Shown: in pieces, positions 1 to 11,300 of the stretch
How positions within the stretch are numbered: position 1 is the stretch's first letter
Layout: each line of letters begins with the position of its first letter
From: Cercis canadensis
Lineage: Eukaryota > Streptophyta > Magnoliopsida > Fabales > Fabaceae
Direction: 5' to 3'
Length of the DNA: 64,000 nt
NCBI GenBank assembly: GCA_003255065.1
Contig: QAOA01001448.1
Span: forward strand, 886,825-950,824
Translations under genes and position numbers: made by a program
Notes under the pieces: model-generated
The model's input: the letters and a program-made list of their open reading frames with translations, nothing else
Told to the model about the DNA's origin: nothing
Databases searched by the model: none

Positions 1-3000
1 TCTACGGAGACGAAAACAAAGACAGAGGTTTTCTGTGCATACAAACAATTCCCACTGCATGTAATGCAAATTTTGTATATCGGTATCTGTGTATGCCTCT
101 AATATAATCTAATCTAATCTTAAAAGAATAAAAGATCTCTCTCAACTCTTAAGCTAGTCCAATTGTGTAGCCCCTTTTAATTTTGACAAAAATATAATCC
201 CTCTCTGTTAAAGTTAAGCAATATTATAATTTATAAAGGAGACAATTTTATTAAACATATTCTAATAAAAAATAAATTAATTGTGTAAAATTATTTGTAG
301 TTTCATATCTTTTATCAGTGTTTTAAGGCACAAAATTGATAAGAGGTTTATTTTGTGTTATTGCTATATTGTCTATGAGCATGAATAGAAACTAATTATT
401 ATTTGAAGGCAAATAAGGTTTCATGTACACGTATTTAGGTGAGTTACGTATGGCACATGTATTTTCCCTACATAAAGGAAGAATATTGATTTCAATAGTA
501 GCATTATTGGATTTAAGTTAGGGTCATTTTGGGTAGCCAAACTGTTTGAGAATAATTCTTATTCTTATTATTTACTATTTACTAGTACAAACTTGGCTCT
601 TTCATATTTTTTTTTTAATAAAAGAAAGCTTGACCCATTTTTAAAGGGTTATAAAATATATAATTGATCTTACTGGTCATATCATATTGTAGATTCGAGA
701 ATGAGCTATAGTCGCTTAAGTAAGTAGTCTCGAGTTTGAGTCTCTGTGGATGCAATAAATTTTTTTAGAAGAGGTTTCCGTTTTTACACTTGACAGTACC
801 TCAAAGAATTAGTTATAGATAAAGCCTAAAAATATATTAGAAAACCAAAAAAAGCATAGGACGAAGATGGAGAAGGAAATGAAGGCTCGTTTCCTTGCAG
901 TTGTTGAATAAATTTCAACTAACTAACTACAGGAACAGAATAAGTAATTGGGATAAAAAATATTAGAAAATGTTTTTTGTTTGCATTTTGCAGGACAAAA
1001 ACAACTAGATAATATATATTATACAGAATATCCACAGCTCGCATGGCTATTAAAAACTATTAAAAAGGAATTTGATGCATTTACAATCATAAAGCATTTT
1101 AAGAGCATGTTAGTGATGAGGTAATGTACACGTGTTTAATTCTGGTTGAATAGCTCCTTTTAAGGACCAATACCGCCCAAAATCTTAATTTACTACTAAC
1201 AACCATTATCATTTGATTAATTTATATAATTTCCACATAAATAAAATATATATATAAAAAAAAAAAAGTTGGTAACCGGATGGAAATAATTTAATTGTTG
1301 TTGATAAGGTGACTTTTAGGAAACCCAATCATAAGAGACCAACTAATCACGAGAAAATGGAAGAACTAATTTAAAATTACTTTAAACATCATAATTTTAT
1401 TGTGTTTACGTCATATGATCATTGGAATGCAATAGAAAAATAGTTAGCAATTTTTTTCTTAACGAGCTACCTAAATTTTTATTGCAAAAAGGAAGGAATA
1501 GATAAATTCGGACATTAAGCTATGAAGTATGCAGTGGGCCCCAATCCGAAGCCCCCAAAAAGATAAAAATGGCACTCTTATTCCATTTTCGATATTTCAT
1601 TCAGACTTAGCCAAGGTGATTTGTTGTAAAGCTGTTGATTAATTAAAGCATTATATTCTATAACCAGGCTATGTATCGTCCAATGATAAGGCACTGAAGA
1701 ATCAACATCAACATAGATTGTGGTGTTCTATATGGGGAAGCCTGAGTAGACATAGAAAGTTTAGCATCCTTTCCTTTATAAGCTATTGAAAGTGTGAGAG
1801 GTAGCCTTTACGTAAACTGGAAATTCACATTCCCATTCTAAATCAGGTACTCTGCATCCACTCTCAAAATTCAAAAGTACCTCTGCTTCCTTTTTCCAGT
1901 AACTTGGGTTCACTCTCCCTGGTTCCCACAAGTTAATTTTTACTCTTCTTTTCGGCTGGACACATCACGCACCCTAGTTCGCTAGACCTGGTTACTGTGA
2001 TTTATCGTGCACTGCCAATATTCGTTTTAGGTAAGAAAGAAACAAGCATAAGTTCCATAGAGAACAGATTAAAATAACAACATCTGGGTAGGTTGTCTGC
2101 AAATATTCGGCATCTACATAAGATTTTTCCAGTAAGATTTGCAATTTGCTGTTATAAATACAACAGCGCCACGTCATAAAAAGATTAGACAAAATCTTAC
2201 GTACTAGTGTTCGATACTACCCCTTCGAAAGGTTGCTAAAAGGAGCCACATAAATGTGGAGGCTGAGGGAATGGTCCTCATCTTAGGGCATGGGTCCCAG
2301 GGTGCCTATAATTCCACTTAGCAATTAAAGAGTGATGGTAGTACATGGAAAAATAACAACACTACGTCGGCCAAGGTCGTCGTTTGTGTCAGTAACTCGA
2401 TATCAAGTAATAACCCTACTTGTGCTACAACTCATAGTCAATACCCATATTTTTGGTTTGGTGGACCCAAGTCGCTGATATGTGGTTATGGACTTATGAT
2501 ATATGGCCCTCTCTGTAGCATTTATTAGCATCATGGGAAAGTTCCCACTTCCCATCCGAGAAATTTTTTGGGACAAGTATTCTTAATTTTGCAGATATTA
2601 AAATAAATATAAATACAACTGTGCACAAATGCAGGAGGTTTTTGCTATACTTGCCAGAGAGGCACAACATCAGAATCCAAATTTCATCACATGTGCTTTT
2701 ACCTTTTAGTGTGAGCGGGTCGCAGATAACTTTTTCTCATTCGTACGCACGTGATACGCGTCTGTAGAACGGCTTGACTTTATTAATTATAAAGACCACA
2801 TGATGCGGTCGGTGGCGAAAAAGGAGTATGGGAAACGATTGCATGGGGCCGCAACCATATTATTCACTGGGGTCCGCTAACGGCTCATTCCCTCTTCAAA
2901 TGGTTAGCTGCCACGTAGAAACCAACAATCATGTGTGGGGCGGCACACCGGATAACGACGTCCAGACGCACCGGTTTGAGTTTGATCGTGTTTTTGTCGA

Positions 3001-4094
3001 TGGGTAGTTGTGGACTCATGGTGGCCACGAATGACGAATCTATCTATCTAATTATAATCTAAGTCCAAGACGAATCCAGCGTTAATGTTTTGTTTGTTGC
3101 TTTTTTAATAAAGAGCAATATCCAAATTTTCATTAGCCCCATCATGTCTTGTCCATGCCCATTAGAAAATCTGGAATCCTCCCGTGCTCTCCTTTTGCAT
3201 GCATTAGAGCCAATAAAGGAATCATATCAATCATTGTTAGGCTATAGTTAATATCAAATTGCACATAGCCTCTCAACACAGTTTTGACCAAAAGCTTAAC
3301 GTGAAATTTACGTATACAAGTGGAAATATAGCAATTAGATAATGCTCCATTAGCACTTATATACAAATTATCCTAGTAATGATTGGTGAGAAACTCTGTA
3401 TCTTAAATTATCTTGGAATCTACAACCAAACAGCTAAAAGATAAATTATCTTTGCAGCAACATTTAGACTGCAAAACCCACTACAAGCTAAAAGAAAGCT
3501 GGCATATGATAATTTCATGAGGGGATCAATCAAGTGGACTGTTAGCACTAGTATTTCTCACACACAAATGGATTAATAAATGTCTACGATGTAGGATTCA
3601 ATTCAGATGCTAAAAATACGTTCAGAATCAAAATGCAATATAGTATGCGGTTACAGAGAGTAAAAAGGGCCAAACTGTCGTACAAATGATGTTATCATGC
3701 CCAAATGTCTAAGACTTACAAAATCAGCCTGGCTTTTTTTTTTTTTTTAATTTACTGGAGGTTATACAATAAGGGGTAATTATCCCCTCTCATAATCTCA
3801 CTTCACCTAGATCCAATGAAAATTGATCACCAGAGCTTCATGATCAAGTCATGTGTGTTCCCTTGGTTACGTGTGACCTTCAGTTTGTCCCTGACGAGCA
3901 CTGCAAAATATCACGTCCTAATCTGAAAAGTACATGAAGATGCTTAAATATTCAAAATCTCTACATGGTGATAACATACAGCTATTGGAATAGATTAAGG
4001 GGCAACCGTCTAGCCTTTTGATAATCAGAGAAAATGTGTAGTAAAATTACCTTGATCACTTCTATCTGCAAAATCTCCAGGTGAAGTTGTTGGA
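1..4094. other. Intergenic region without a recognisable gene
   Basis: I see no convincing coding exon here on either strand. The short open frames are not supported by splice-linked neighbours or by any family I recognise. The stretch is AT-rich with homopolymer tracts (for example poly-T near 3734) and a more GC-balanced part near 2700-3030. It probably holds the 3' flank of TEN1 and flanking spacer DNA. Confidence 0.5.
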
Positions 4095-5501
4095 TCATTT
4101 TAGGTGATCAGCTTGAAATTGTCTTAAGAGCAGCAAAGACTGATAATAAAGATTGAGATCAATTCCATCAACATTTCTACCAACACGTGCTTGCAGAATT
4201 CCCTAACAAGACAAAACATAATGTTCAATCATTTTCTCATTCACATCTCTCTGCACCAACAAGTTGTGGGTGAATGTGTGTTTTTGTAATGGTCAGCATA
4301 TGTCTCCAAGTGTGCTTGCAAAAGAGAGAAAGAGAGAATCGGGGAAAGCTTTCGTCCAGATGTTTGCAAGGTCAAACCTCGTTATTTGGTTGGATAAGGA
4401 GTTCCCCAATGAATTGGTAGACAGAGCCAACTTGAAAAGTTAGGTCCCTCAAGTGCTCTGTATTAACTTTTAGAATGACATTACCATCAGCAACTGTTGC
4501 TATGGCTGCCTCTGCAGAGTACTCGCATAGCCTGGAAGGGGGGAGATAGTAAATTATTGAATGATATATCACTATTGTCATAGCAGAAGTAGTAACATCG
4601 TAAGACATAATACAGTCTGTCTGATGAAATCACACAGCAACTTGTACCAACAGAACCAATATAAATAATTATACAAGGGACATTAGGATACCACAAAAAT
4701 CTGCATGAACAGTTTCAATTATTGGTATATGTTGATAATTGAGTTTCTATTCAGATTCAGAAGCTGAATACTAATAAGACAAATGAATGAAGATCAATCC
4801 AAACCAAAATGGGGAGATAATGTTTACTAAATTGATAATCATTGAGCTCAAATTGTTTTTAAGGTCTGACTAATCAATAAAAATTAAAAATGTAGTTTAT
4901 TTTAGATGTATTGTTTAATTTTGCTTGAAATGATCTAAACCAAATAAATATCCAGAAGAACAAGAATCATTAATGAAGTTGTAGAGTAATATTATCGTCA
5001 TCTGATGATGAAGCATATGCGTCTTACTTAAAACTTCAACCTGATTAAAGTCTATGTTCCATGCTTTTGGTGAATGAATCATTACCTTCCTAATTCCTAT
5101 ATTAATGACTTTAAATTCCTCAAAATTCAGGCAAATATAAGTCTCAGACATTAACAGCATGTGCTCTCCCCCTCACAGTTGGTGATTACTAACAAAATCT
5201 GATCACCATTATTGGAAACTAACCCCAAAGAGGACATATAATATCCTATTCTATCAACCACTACCAGAGTAACAGTAACAGAAAATATTAGAAGGATTCA
5301 ATATTTGTCACTGTCATAAAATTTGTAGAATTTGCCACTAGAAGAGAACTCATGAATGCAATTAGCATTAGAACAGCAGAAGGCTTACTTTCCAATAATT
5401 CTGAGTGAAGCTTCACCCTTGAAAAAGGGAGATGAAGGGTGTAGGTCTTGAAGAGAAACTAATTCCCCGGATTTTAAATCAACTGATTCCAAGAAATCCA
5501 T
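4095..5501 (-). CDS. TEN1: CST complex subunit TEN1
   Basis: TEN1 is a small OB-fold subunit of the CST (CTC1-STN1-TEN1) complex that protects telomere ends and assists lagging-strand fill-in in the nucleus. Minus-strand exons are 5389-5501, 4378-4531 and 4095-4202, joined by GT-AG introns, giving 124 residues, close to other plant TEN1 proteins. The start MDFLESVDLKSGELVSLQDL is followed by the conserved stretches KVNTEHLRDL, VGSVYQFIGELLI and ARVGRNVDGIDLNLY, which are diagnostic for the plant family. Exon phases agree: the codon AA|G spans intron 1 and intron 2 is phase 0. The sequence just upstream of the ATG (AACAG|GTG) could be a 5'UTR splice acceptor, so an upstream untranslated exon is possible. 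No defect is visible. Confidence 0.93.
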
Positions 5502-5589
5502 CAAGCTACACCTGTTACCAAGAAAAGCTTCCAGATCTGCCAGCAATTTGAAAAAAAATTATCTATGCAAGTATATAACTGTTATGTAG

Positions 5590-5720
5590 TACCCAGTGGC
5601 GGATCTATGTACAAGGATGTGGGGCATTTGCCCCACGATATGAAATAATTTTTAATGGCTATATATCATTTAACAAAGTTGCCCCACCAGCGCCATAGCA
5701 CACAAGCTTTTCCTCAAATA
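5590..5720. mobile_element. Possible hAT-like transposon remnant
   Basis: The stretch holds GTGGCGGATCTATG followed by the short palindrome GGGGCATTTGCCCC. Sequence of this kind (GTGGCGGA-type ends) recurs at the ends of dispersed plant DNA transposons. I found no matching opposite end, coding part or target duplication, so this is a tentative call for a decayed fragment. It may extend to about 6120, where no gene is visible. Confidence 0.3.
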
Positions 5721-6135
5721 CCACTCGCAACAATGGGAGAGCAAATTGGGACTCTTGAGGGAAAGCAACGGGCAAGAGATAAAAGCATACTTCACATAGA
5801 TTTTTTTTTTGGCCTTAGCAGATATTCATAAAGGAGACAGAGGATTACCCAGAAGCAAGGAGACGGAGGATTACCCACACACTAAATCTGAAATTTGAAT
5901 TCCTCTTTCTCGATCTGCTCCTCTGTTTCTATTCCTCTTGCCCTAGCTCTGTCTCCAACTTTATTCTTACTCTTCACTCTACCCTCTTTACCGAAGGATA
6001 CTGGAGAATGTGTAGTCGCCGGCGGAAACCGCAATTAGAGGCCAAGCCAAGAATTGGAAGCAGACGGTGCGATCAGTGAGTGACGCTGACGGTGCCTGTA
6101 GCCCGTGGCTGTGGCGGCCTAGTAAAACAACTTGA

Positions 6136-6545
6136 ATTTTGTGTTCTCTCTATTTTAAAAATAAATAATTTAGTTCCCATATATATAATTTAAGGTATAA
6201 AATTTTTTATTTCACAATTTCATAGTTAAAATTGAAAAGTTATGTATTATGAATTTACTTATAAAATTTTAGTTCGATCCAATAGTAAGACTCAACTTAA
6301 AATATTAAAACTAAAAATTTTTATATAATTATAGATATAAATTTATTCACTGTTAGATTGAACTAAAATTTTGTGAAGAAGTTCACAAGACATAATTTTT
6401 CAATCTGAACAATTGATTCATGAATCAAAAAATTTTACACTTTGAAATAAATTTAAAAAATTTTGGCTTAAAAATAAAATGACTAAATTTATTTATTTTT
6501 AAAATAGAGAGACTAAAAAATTTAAATTATTAAAAATAAAAGTAC
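6136..6545. mobile_element. Foldback/MITE-like element with ~200-bp arms
   Basis: The two halves of this stretch are imperfect inverted copies. The best-matched arms are around CTCTCTATTTTAAAAATAAA (about 6147-6166) and its reverse complement near 6495-6516. Further matching blocks continue inward, for example TAAAATTTTAGTTCGATC near 6262 against GATTGAACTAAAATTTTG near 6355. The centre lies near 6330-6340. No ORF is present. The structure fits a non-autonomous hairpin transposon. I could not define a clean target duplication, so the ends are approximate. Confidence 0.6.
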
Positions 6546-6661
6546 CAAAATTACAATTAAACATAATTATTTTTATATTTAAAAGTAATTAAAGTATTAT
6601 AAAATATAAATTTAAATATATTGTAAACTCTTATAAATTGGACGAATTTTGAATAAAATGT

Positions 6662-7738
6662 CTATAATTGTTTTTTTTTTTTTTNTTCTTGCTGTTACCT
6701 TAGTTGTAACTCCGTCAATTTAGTGCTAACATGACAAACGATATACATCAATAAAAAAAAGTTAACGTGATACTAAAATGACACAAAAATTATCACATTA
6801 TTATTTTTCATCTTTTTCCTTTCTCTCTCTACCTTCTTCTTCTCTTCTCTCTCTACTTAACATCTAAATTAGGTATATAATATAACCTACATTCTTATAT
6901 TTGACTTATGAAGTTAACCAAATGTAGTTCATCTGCATTATACAGGGTCCCATTGCGACACAAGTCAACACCCTCACAATCAAAACCTATGACCAGCTGC
7001 TGTTGAGGTGACGGCTCCAGGAATTCAACAGGAAGTTCAGATGCATTTGTGACAATATGAATAGGAACCGAAGTTGAATGAGCTTCATGATCCAGGGGCT
7101 CATCAGCTGAGTAGTAATTGAGATCGCATATAAATGATCTCGGATGCGCTAAAAAAATCATCGAGAAGTAGAACTAGCAACTCAAAGCAATTCAAGTGTA
7201 GAATTATATTAGATTCAATCGATCAACAGATTATGATTCAAGGTAACAACAACAACAAGGTATCAATTATTCAACAGATTAATTTTCTCGGGAAACAAAC
7301 AGTAGGAAACAAAGGTGGAGAAGAGTGAAGAAGTCGATATACGAAATTAATCGCCATAATCGAAACTACACCAACCTAAATAATTTGAAAGAGAAGTTAA
7401 AATTGCATTAGAGTCTAGGCGTAAGAATTGTTTGGTTTGGTTAAGATAATAGAAAAAGGGGAAGAGAGAAAAAGTGAGTACCTAGCTCTGAATCTAATGG
7501 TACAGGAACATCTGTCTCAGGACGGAGGAGGGAAAGGGAAGAAGAAGGTAAAGAGAGAAGGAAAGAAGAGAAAAGACTATAATGTGAAAATTTTTGTGTC
7601 ATTGGCACTACATCAATTTTTTTTATTGTATATAAACAAGTTGTTTGTTATATTAACATTAAACTAATGAAGTTATAGTTGAGCTTCTACCCAGCAGTGC
7701 AATTACCAAAACAAAAAAAAATTAACAAAATTATAACT
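6662..7738. mobile_element. Pack-MULE-like element with long terminal inverted repeats
   Basis: The left end (about 6662-6845) and right end (about 7535-7738) are imperfect inverted repeats. Matching landmarks are GACACAAAAATTATCACATT on the left and AATGTGAAAATTTTTGTGTC on the right, plus the blocks around TAGTTGTAACTCCGTCA and TGAAGTTATAGTTGA. Between the arms lies a host gene fragment (see 6944-7161) and no transposase. Long terminal repeats around captured exonic DNA are the hallmark of Pack-MULEs (non-autonomous Mutator-like elements). I could not find an exact 9-bp target duplication, so the outer borders and the family assignment are tentative. Confidence 0.6.
6944..7161 (-). pseudogene. 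Captured 5' exon of a 3'-5' exonuclease domain gene
   Basis: The minus strand encodes ...VPIHIVTNASELPVEFLEP..., then LVIGFDCEGVDLCRNG. This matches the start of plant DEDD 3'-5' exonucleases (the exonuclease/KH family); FDCEGVD is the ExoI motif with its Asp and Glu. The conserved frame stops at a good donor site (CCT|GTATAA at 6944/6943), where the original gene would splice to its next exon. No further exonuclease or KH sequence follows, and read-through ends at a stop near 6895. The fragment lies inside a long inverted-repeat element, so it is best read as transposon-captured exon DNA rather than a working gene. Confidence 0.75.
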
Positions 7739-8375
7739 AAAGATGATAGGAGGGATCTAATTAAAAATATGTTATATTATAAGAACTTCAAAAGAATTTT
7801 TTTTTTTTTATAAAAACTTAATTCAAAATTCGAGACATGCAATATACNCTTAAATGTAAAATATACTACCTAATCTAGATTAGACTCAGTGTACTATTAT
7901 TTCCCTTGTTTAAATTTTATATATTAAGTTACACATTATAATTTAAGAAGAGATGTACGGAAAAAAAATTGAGAAGAGATTACAATGTTTAACTCCATTG
8001 TGGGAAAAAAAAAATCTAATTCAAAAGATAATTAAAAGTAAAAAAATAAACAGAATAAACTATAGAAACTTAAAATAAATTTTGTATTAAATACTTATCT
8101 AAACTTGTAGTAATTCTCACCGTCAAAAATAAATTATTTACAAGCACAATCCCCCGAGCCAGTAAAAAAAAATGTATTTACAATTTTCTTTAGAATCAAT
8201 AAATTAGTACTGTACAAGATGGAGATCTAATGGCATCTAAGCTTCAAGTGCAACCAATGAATTTCTAAACTAGTGTTAGAGTCATCATTCATCAACCATT
8301 TTCTTGGAAGTCCTTCCATTCCCTCCCTATCTCTAGCTAAGGTCCTGTTATTTGCTGGGCTCCAAACTATGATAA
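7739..8375. other. AT-rich spacer downstream of the PLD gene
   Basis: This stretch contains poly-A and poly-T tracts and no supported exon. The part nearest 8376 is probably the 3' untranslated region of the minus-strand phospholipase D gene. Confidence 0.5.
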
Positions 8376-11300
8376 TTAATAATACACTTGAGGAGCTACA
8401 TAAAACTCGCTCTCAATTACAACTGGTCTTAAATCTTCTTCACGCATGAACTCCAAAGGGAAGGAAACAAGATGTCCCCTTACAGACTTCAATCTATCCA
8501 TGGGGTCTGTCACTTTGATTAATCCATTCTCTTCACATACTAACTTCTCCGGAGCAATTCCAAGGTCTATGGTGGTATGACCAACTTTCTCCTTCCACTG
8601 ACTCTTGCTTTGTCTAAGCGCAGCTCTGCATCCATTTTATGCCACACATGTCTCAGAAACAGACTAAGAAAAACAAAGAAAAACAACAATAATTGGATAA
8701 AACCACACCTCGAGTGTATCTGATCGTTGGGAATGCAAGCAAAGACCTCATGGTATATCCTAGTGTTTTCCTGTCACACAATAGTAGCAATTCATATGAA
8801 ATAGGAGCATCAAGTGTATTAACAACATGATCAGCTATATACGATGATCTCTTGACTGGAAAAGCTCAGATTTTTTAGCCACACTTAGATTGTATCTGGG
8901 TACAGTTACAAATTGACCGAGGTGTGTGCAGTGTGCTTGTTGGCTAGTACTAGTTTCTGCAATGTTACAAAAACATGAATTAAACCGAACATACTAGATT
9001 GGGCAAGCCTCACCTTTGCAGTTGCTCTCCATAAGTCCTTGTAGGTTGTATCTACCACTGGATCACTGATTTTACCAATCTACTAAGATACAGAGCATAT
9101 GATGTAACTAAGATAACCATATGATCAATCATGATAATAGAGGAAGAGGAAAGTAATGTAGCATATGAACATCCAAGTTTGGCCATTTTGACTAACCTCT
9201 CCAATATGCAGGCCAAGGTGCTCAGACCATAGGGAGCAACGAAGGCTATAGGAAAATTTCCCAGCTTTCCAGGGCTTTCCATTCATAGATGATTCAACAT
9301 ACTCTTTGTCTTCAATAACCACTCCAATCTGGTATTTAAAAGAAAAAAGAAAAACAGTTAAGATAATTTCCGCTTTCATAGTAACTTCTAATGACATGGC
9401 AAATACCTCAGAGTCTCTTGATCCCAGTAAACTCCTGTCGTTTATATTCGATGACCCAATTATAGCAGCACGATCATCTACTATCATCAGCTTGCTGTGA
9501 ACATAGACCTGCACAAACACAATTATGATAATATACATTAAACCAAGAACTAAAAGAAAATAATGTTAAGAATGATAATATCTTAAAAAATACCTGACTA
9601 GTAGCCACGGGACCACCGGCATAAAGTCTACCATGAGATCGCAGACCGTAGAAAGAAATGTACTCATGTGTGTTAGGACCAAGCAAGGCTTTAAGATTAT
9701 GTAATATGGAGTGTTTGTCTCTAGAAATTGTTCGATATTGCCAATGCGTTATTGCTCTCACAGTTGCTGCACCACCATCATCCAGACCACCCTGTTAATC
9801 ATAGTTTACCAAAGTAAAAGATTTTAGCCTGCACAATAGGGAATTTGATTACAACACAAACAAAACCAGTAACTTTTACCTGAAAGCCAGGCAAGAGAGG
9901 TATCACAATTATAACCCTGAAAATATTTTCTTCTTTACGGGCTTGCAAAATACGCCTATATAATGCTTCCAATATACGGTTCTGTATAGTATCATCCCCC
10001 GCTAGACCTGATATGAAAAATTGGTTCTGAAACCAAAAGAAATCCGTAAATACTCTGATACTGTTTTTTTCATCCATCAACACTCTGGCTAAGCAAGTTA
10101 TCAATATCTCCTTAATTTATAAATATAAATAAACTTATCATTACCTCAATGTAGATAAAATGCTTTGCTTTTTCAATAAGAGAACAATATGCAGTGTGAA
10201 TGCTTTCTTCATGCTGACTTGTTCCAGCAGACCACTGGCTGACACTTCTGATTACCTGTGGATTGCATATTCATTTCAATATAATTGAAATGAATAAGGG
10301 CAATTCTATTAGGGAAAATATATTCATTCAAGGACTAATGCAAATTTGAAATTTTCACGTTACCCATATGAGATGAAGAGGAATAACTAACCTGACAGCG
10401 ACAAGCAGAACGAGAACCAACTTGTCCATATTCCATAGCAGCAGCAGAATCAAAATTACCTCTTTCTGTAGTTTCCGACCAATCATCGAAAGTGTCAATG
10501 GCAGATTGTGCTCCCAATTTAAAAGGAGCAAGTTCATCTTGAAATCCATACGTCTTGGTATCCGAAATTAAAGCTTCATTTTTTGGTTTTTGGGAAGATA
10601 ATGGGAAGTTTTCACAAAAATTTGTATTATCAACTAGATTATTATCTGTCGTGTTTCCATTTAACTTGAGGCCTCCATCAGAACTGAATAGTTCACCAGC
10701 TTCTTTAGGTAAAAGCAGTGGTATATCTTGCAACGGTGATTCTGAGGAAAAGGAATCCTGCCTTGAGATTTCTTTGCTGTTCTCTTCTTCTTTCTTTCTA
10801 TCAATGTCTATCTCTTTGCTTCTTCCCAAGTAATGAGGGATGACCATGTGGTGGTGAGGCATAAGTAGTGGAATTGTTTGTTCATTTGGTGCTTTGGTTC
10901 TCTGCAACAAGCTCACCTTGTGAGAGAGGAAAAGGGGAGGGGACAAGATGAAAAAACTTAATCATTAGATGAAAGCTATACCTTAGCATGGTTCCAACGT
11001 TGAACAAAGTGCCGAGCAATGTCACGACAGGGAGGTCCCCAAAGAGCACAATGGACATCATGCCATGGCATACGGGGATATTTTTCACGATCCAATTCAT
11101 CTCTCATCGTGTCTTCCCAAGAATTTGGTTCAGATTCTCTGTTCATAACCAATAATTCCATAATGGAATGTCACCAAACAATGGTCACCTTCCTACAGTC
11201 TATGATTGAATTCTATCTCTCAAGGTCAAGATTTCACTTCTTTTTTCTACAATAGGAAAAAGAAATACCTTGGGTTGTAATAGTCCTTTCCAGGCCACAG

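Noticed and set aside
1992..2192. Short minus-strand frame in the first 4 kb.
   Set aside because: It has no domain, no splice partner and no start-context support; random AT-rich frames of this size are expected.
10555..10833. 92-codon plus-strand frame opposite PLD.
   Set aside because: It lies antisense to the long PLD exon 12, whose protein is conserved, so it is a shadow frame.
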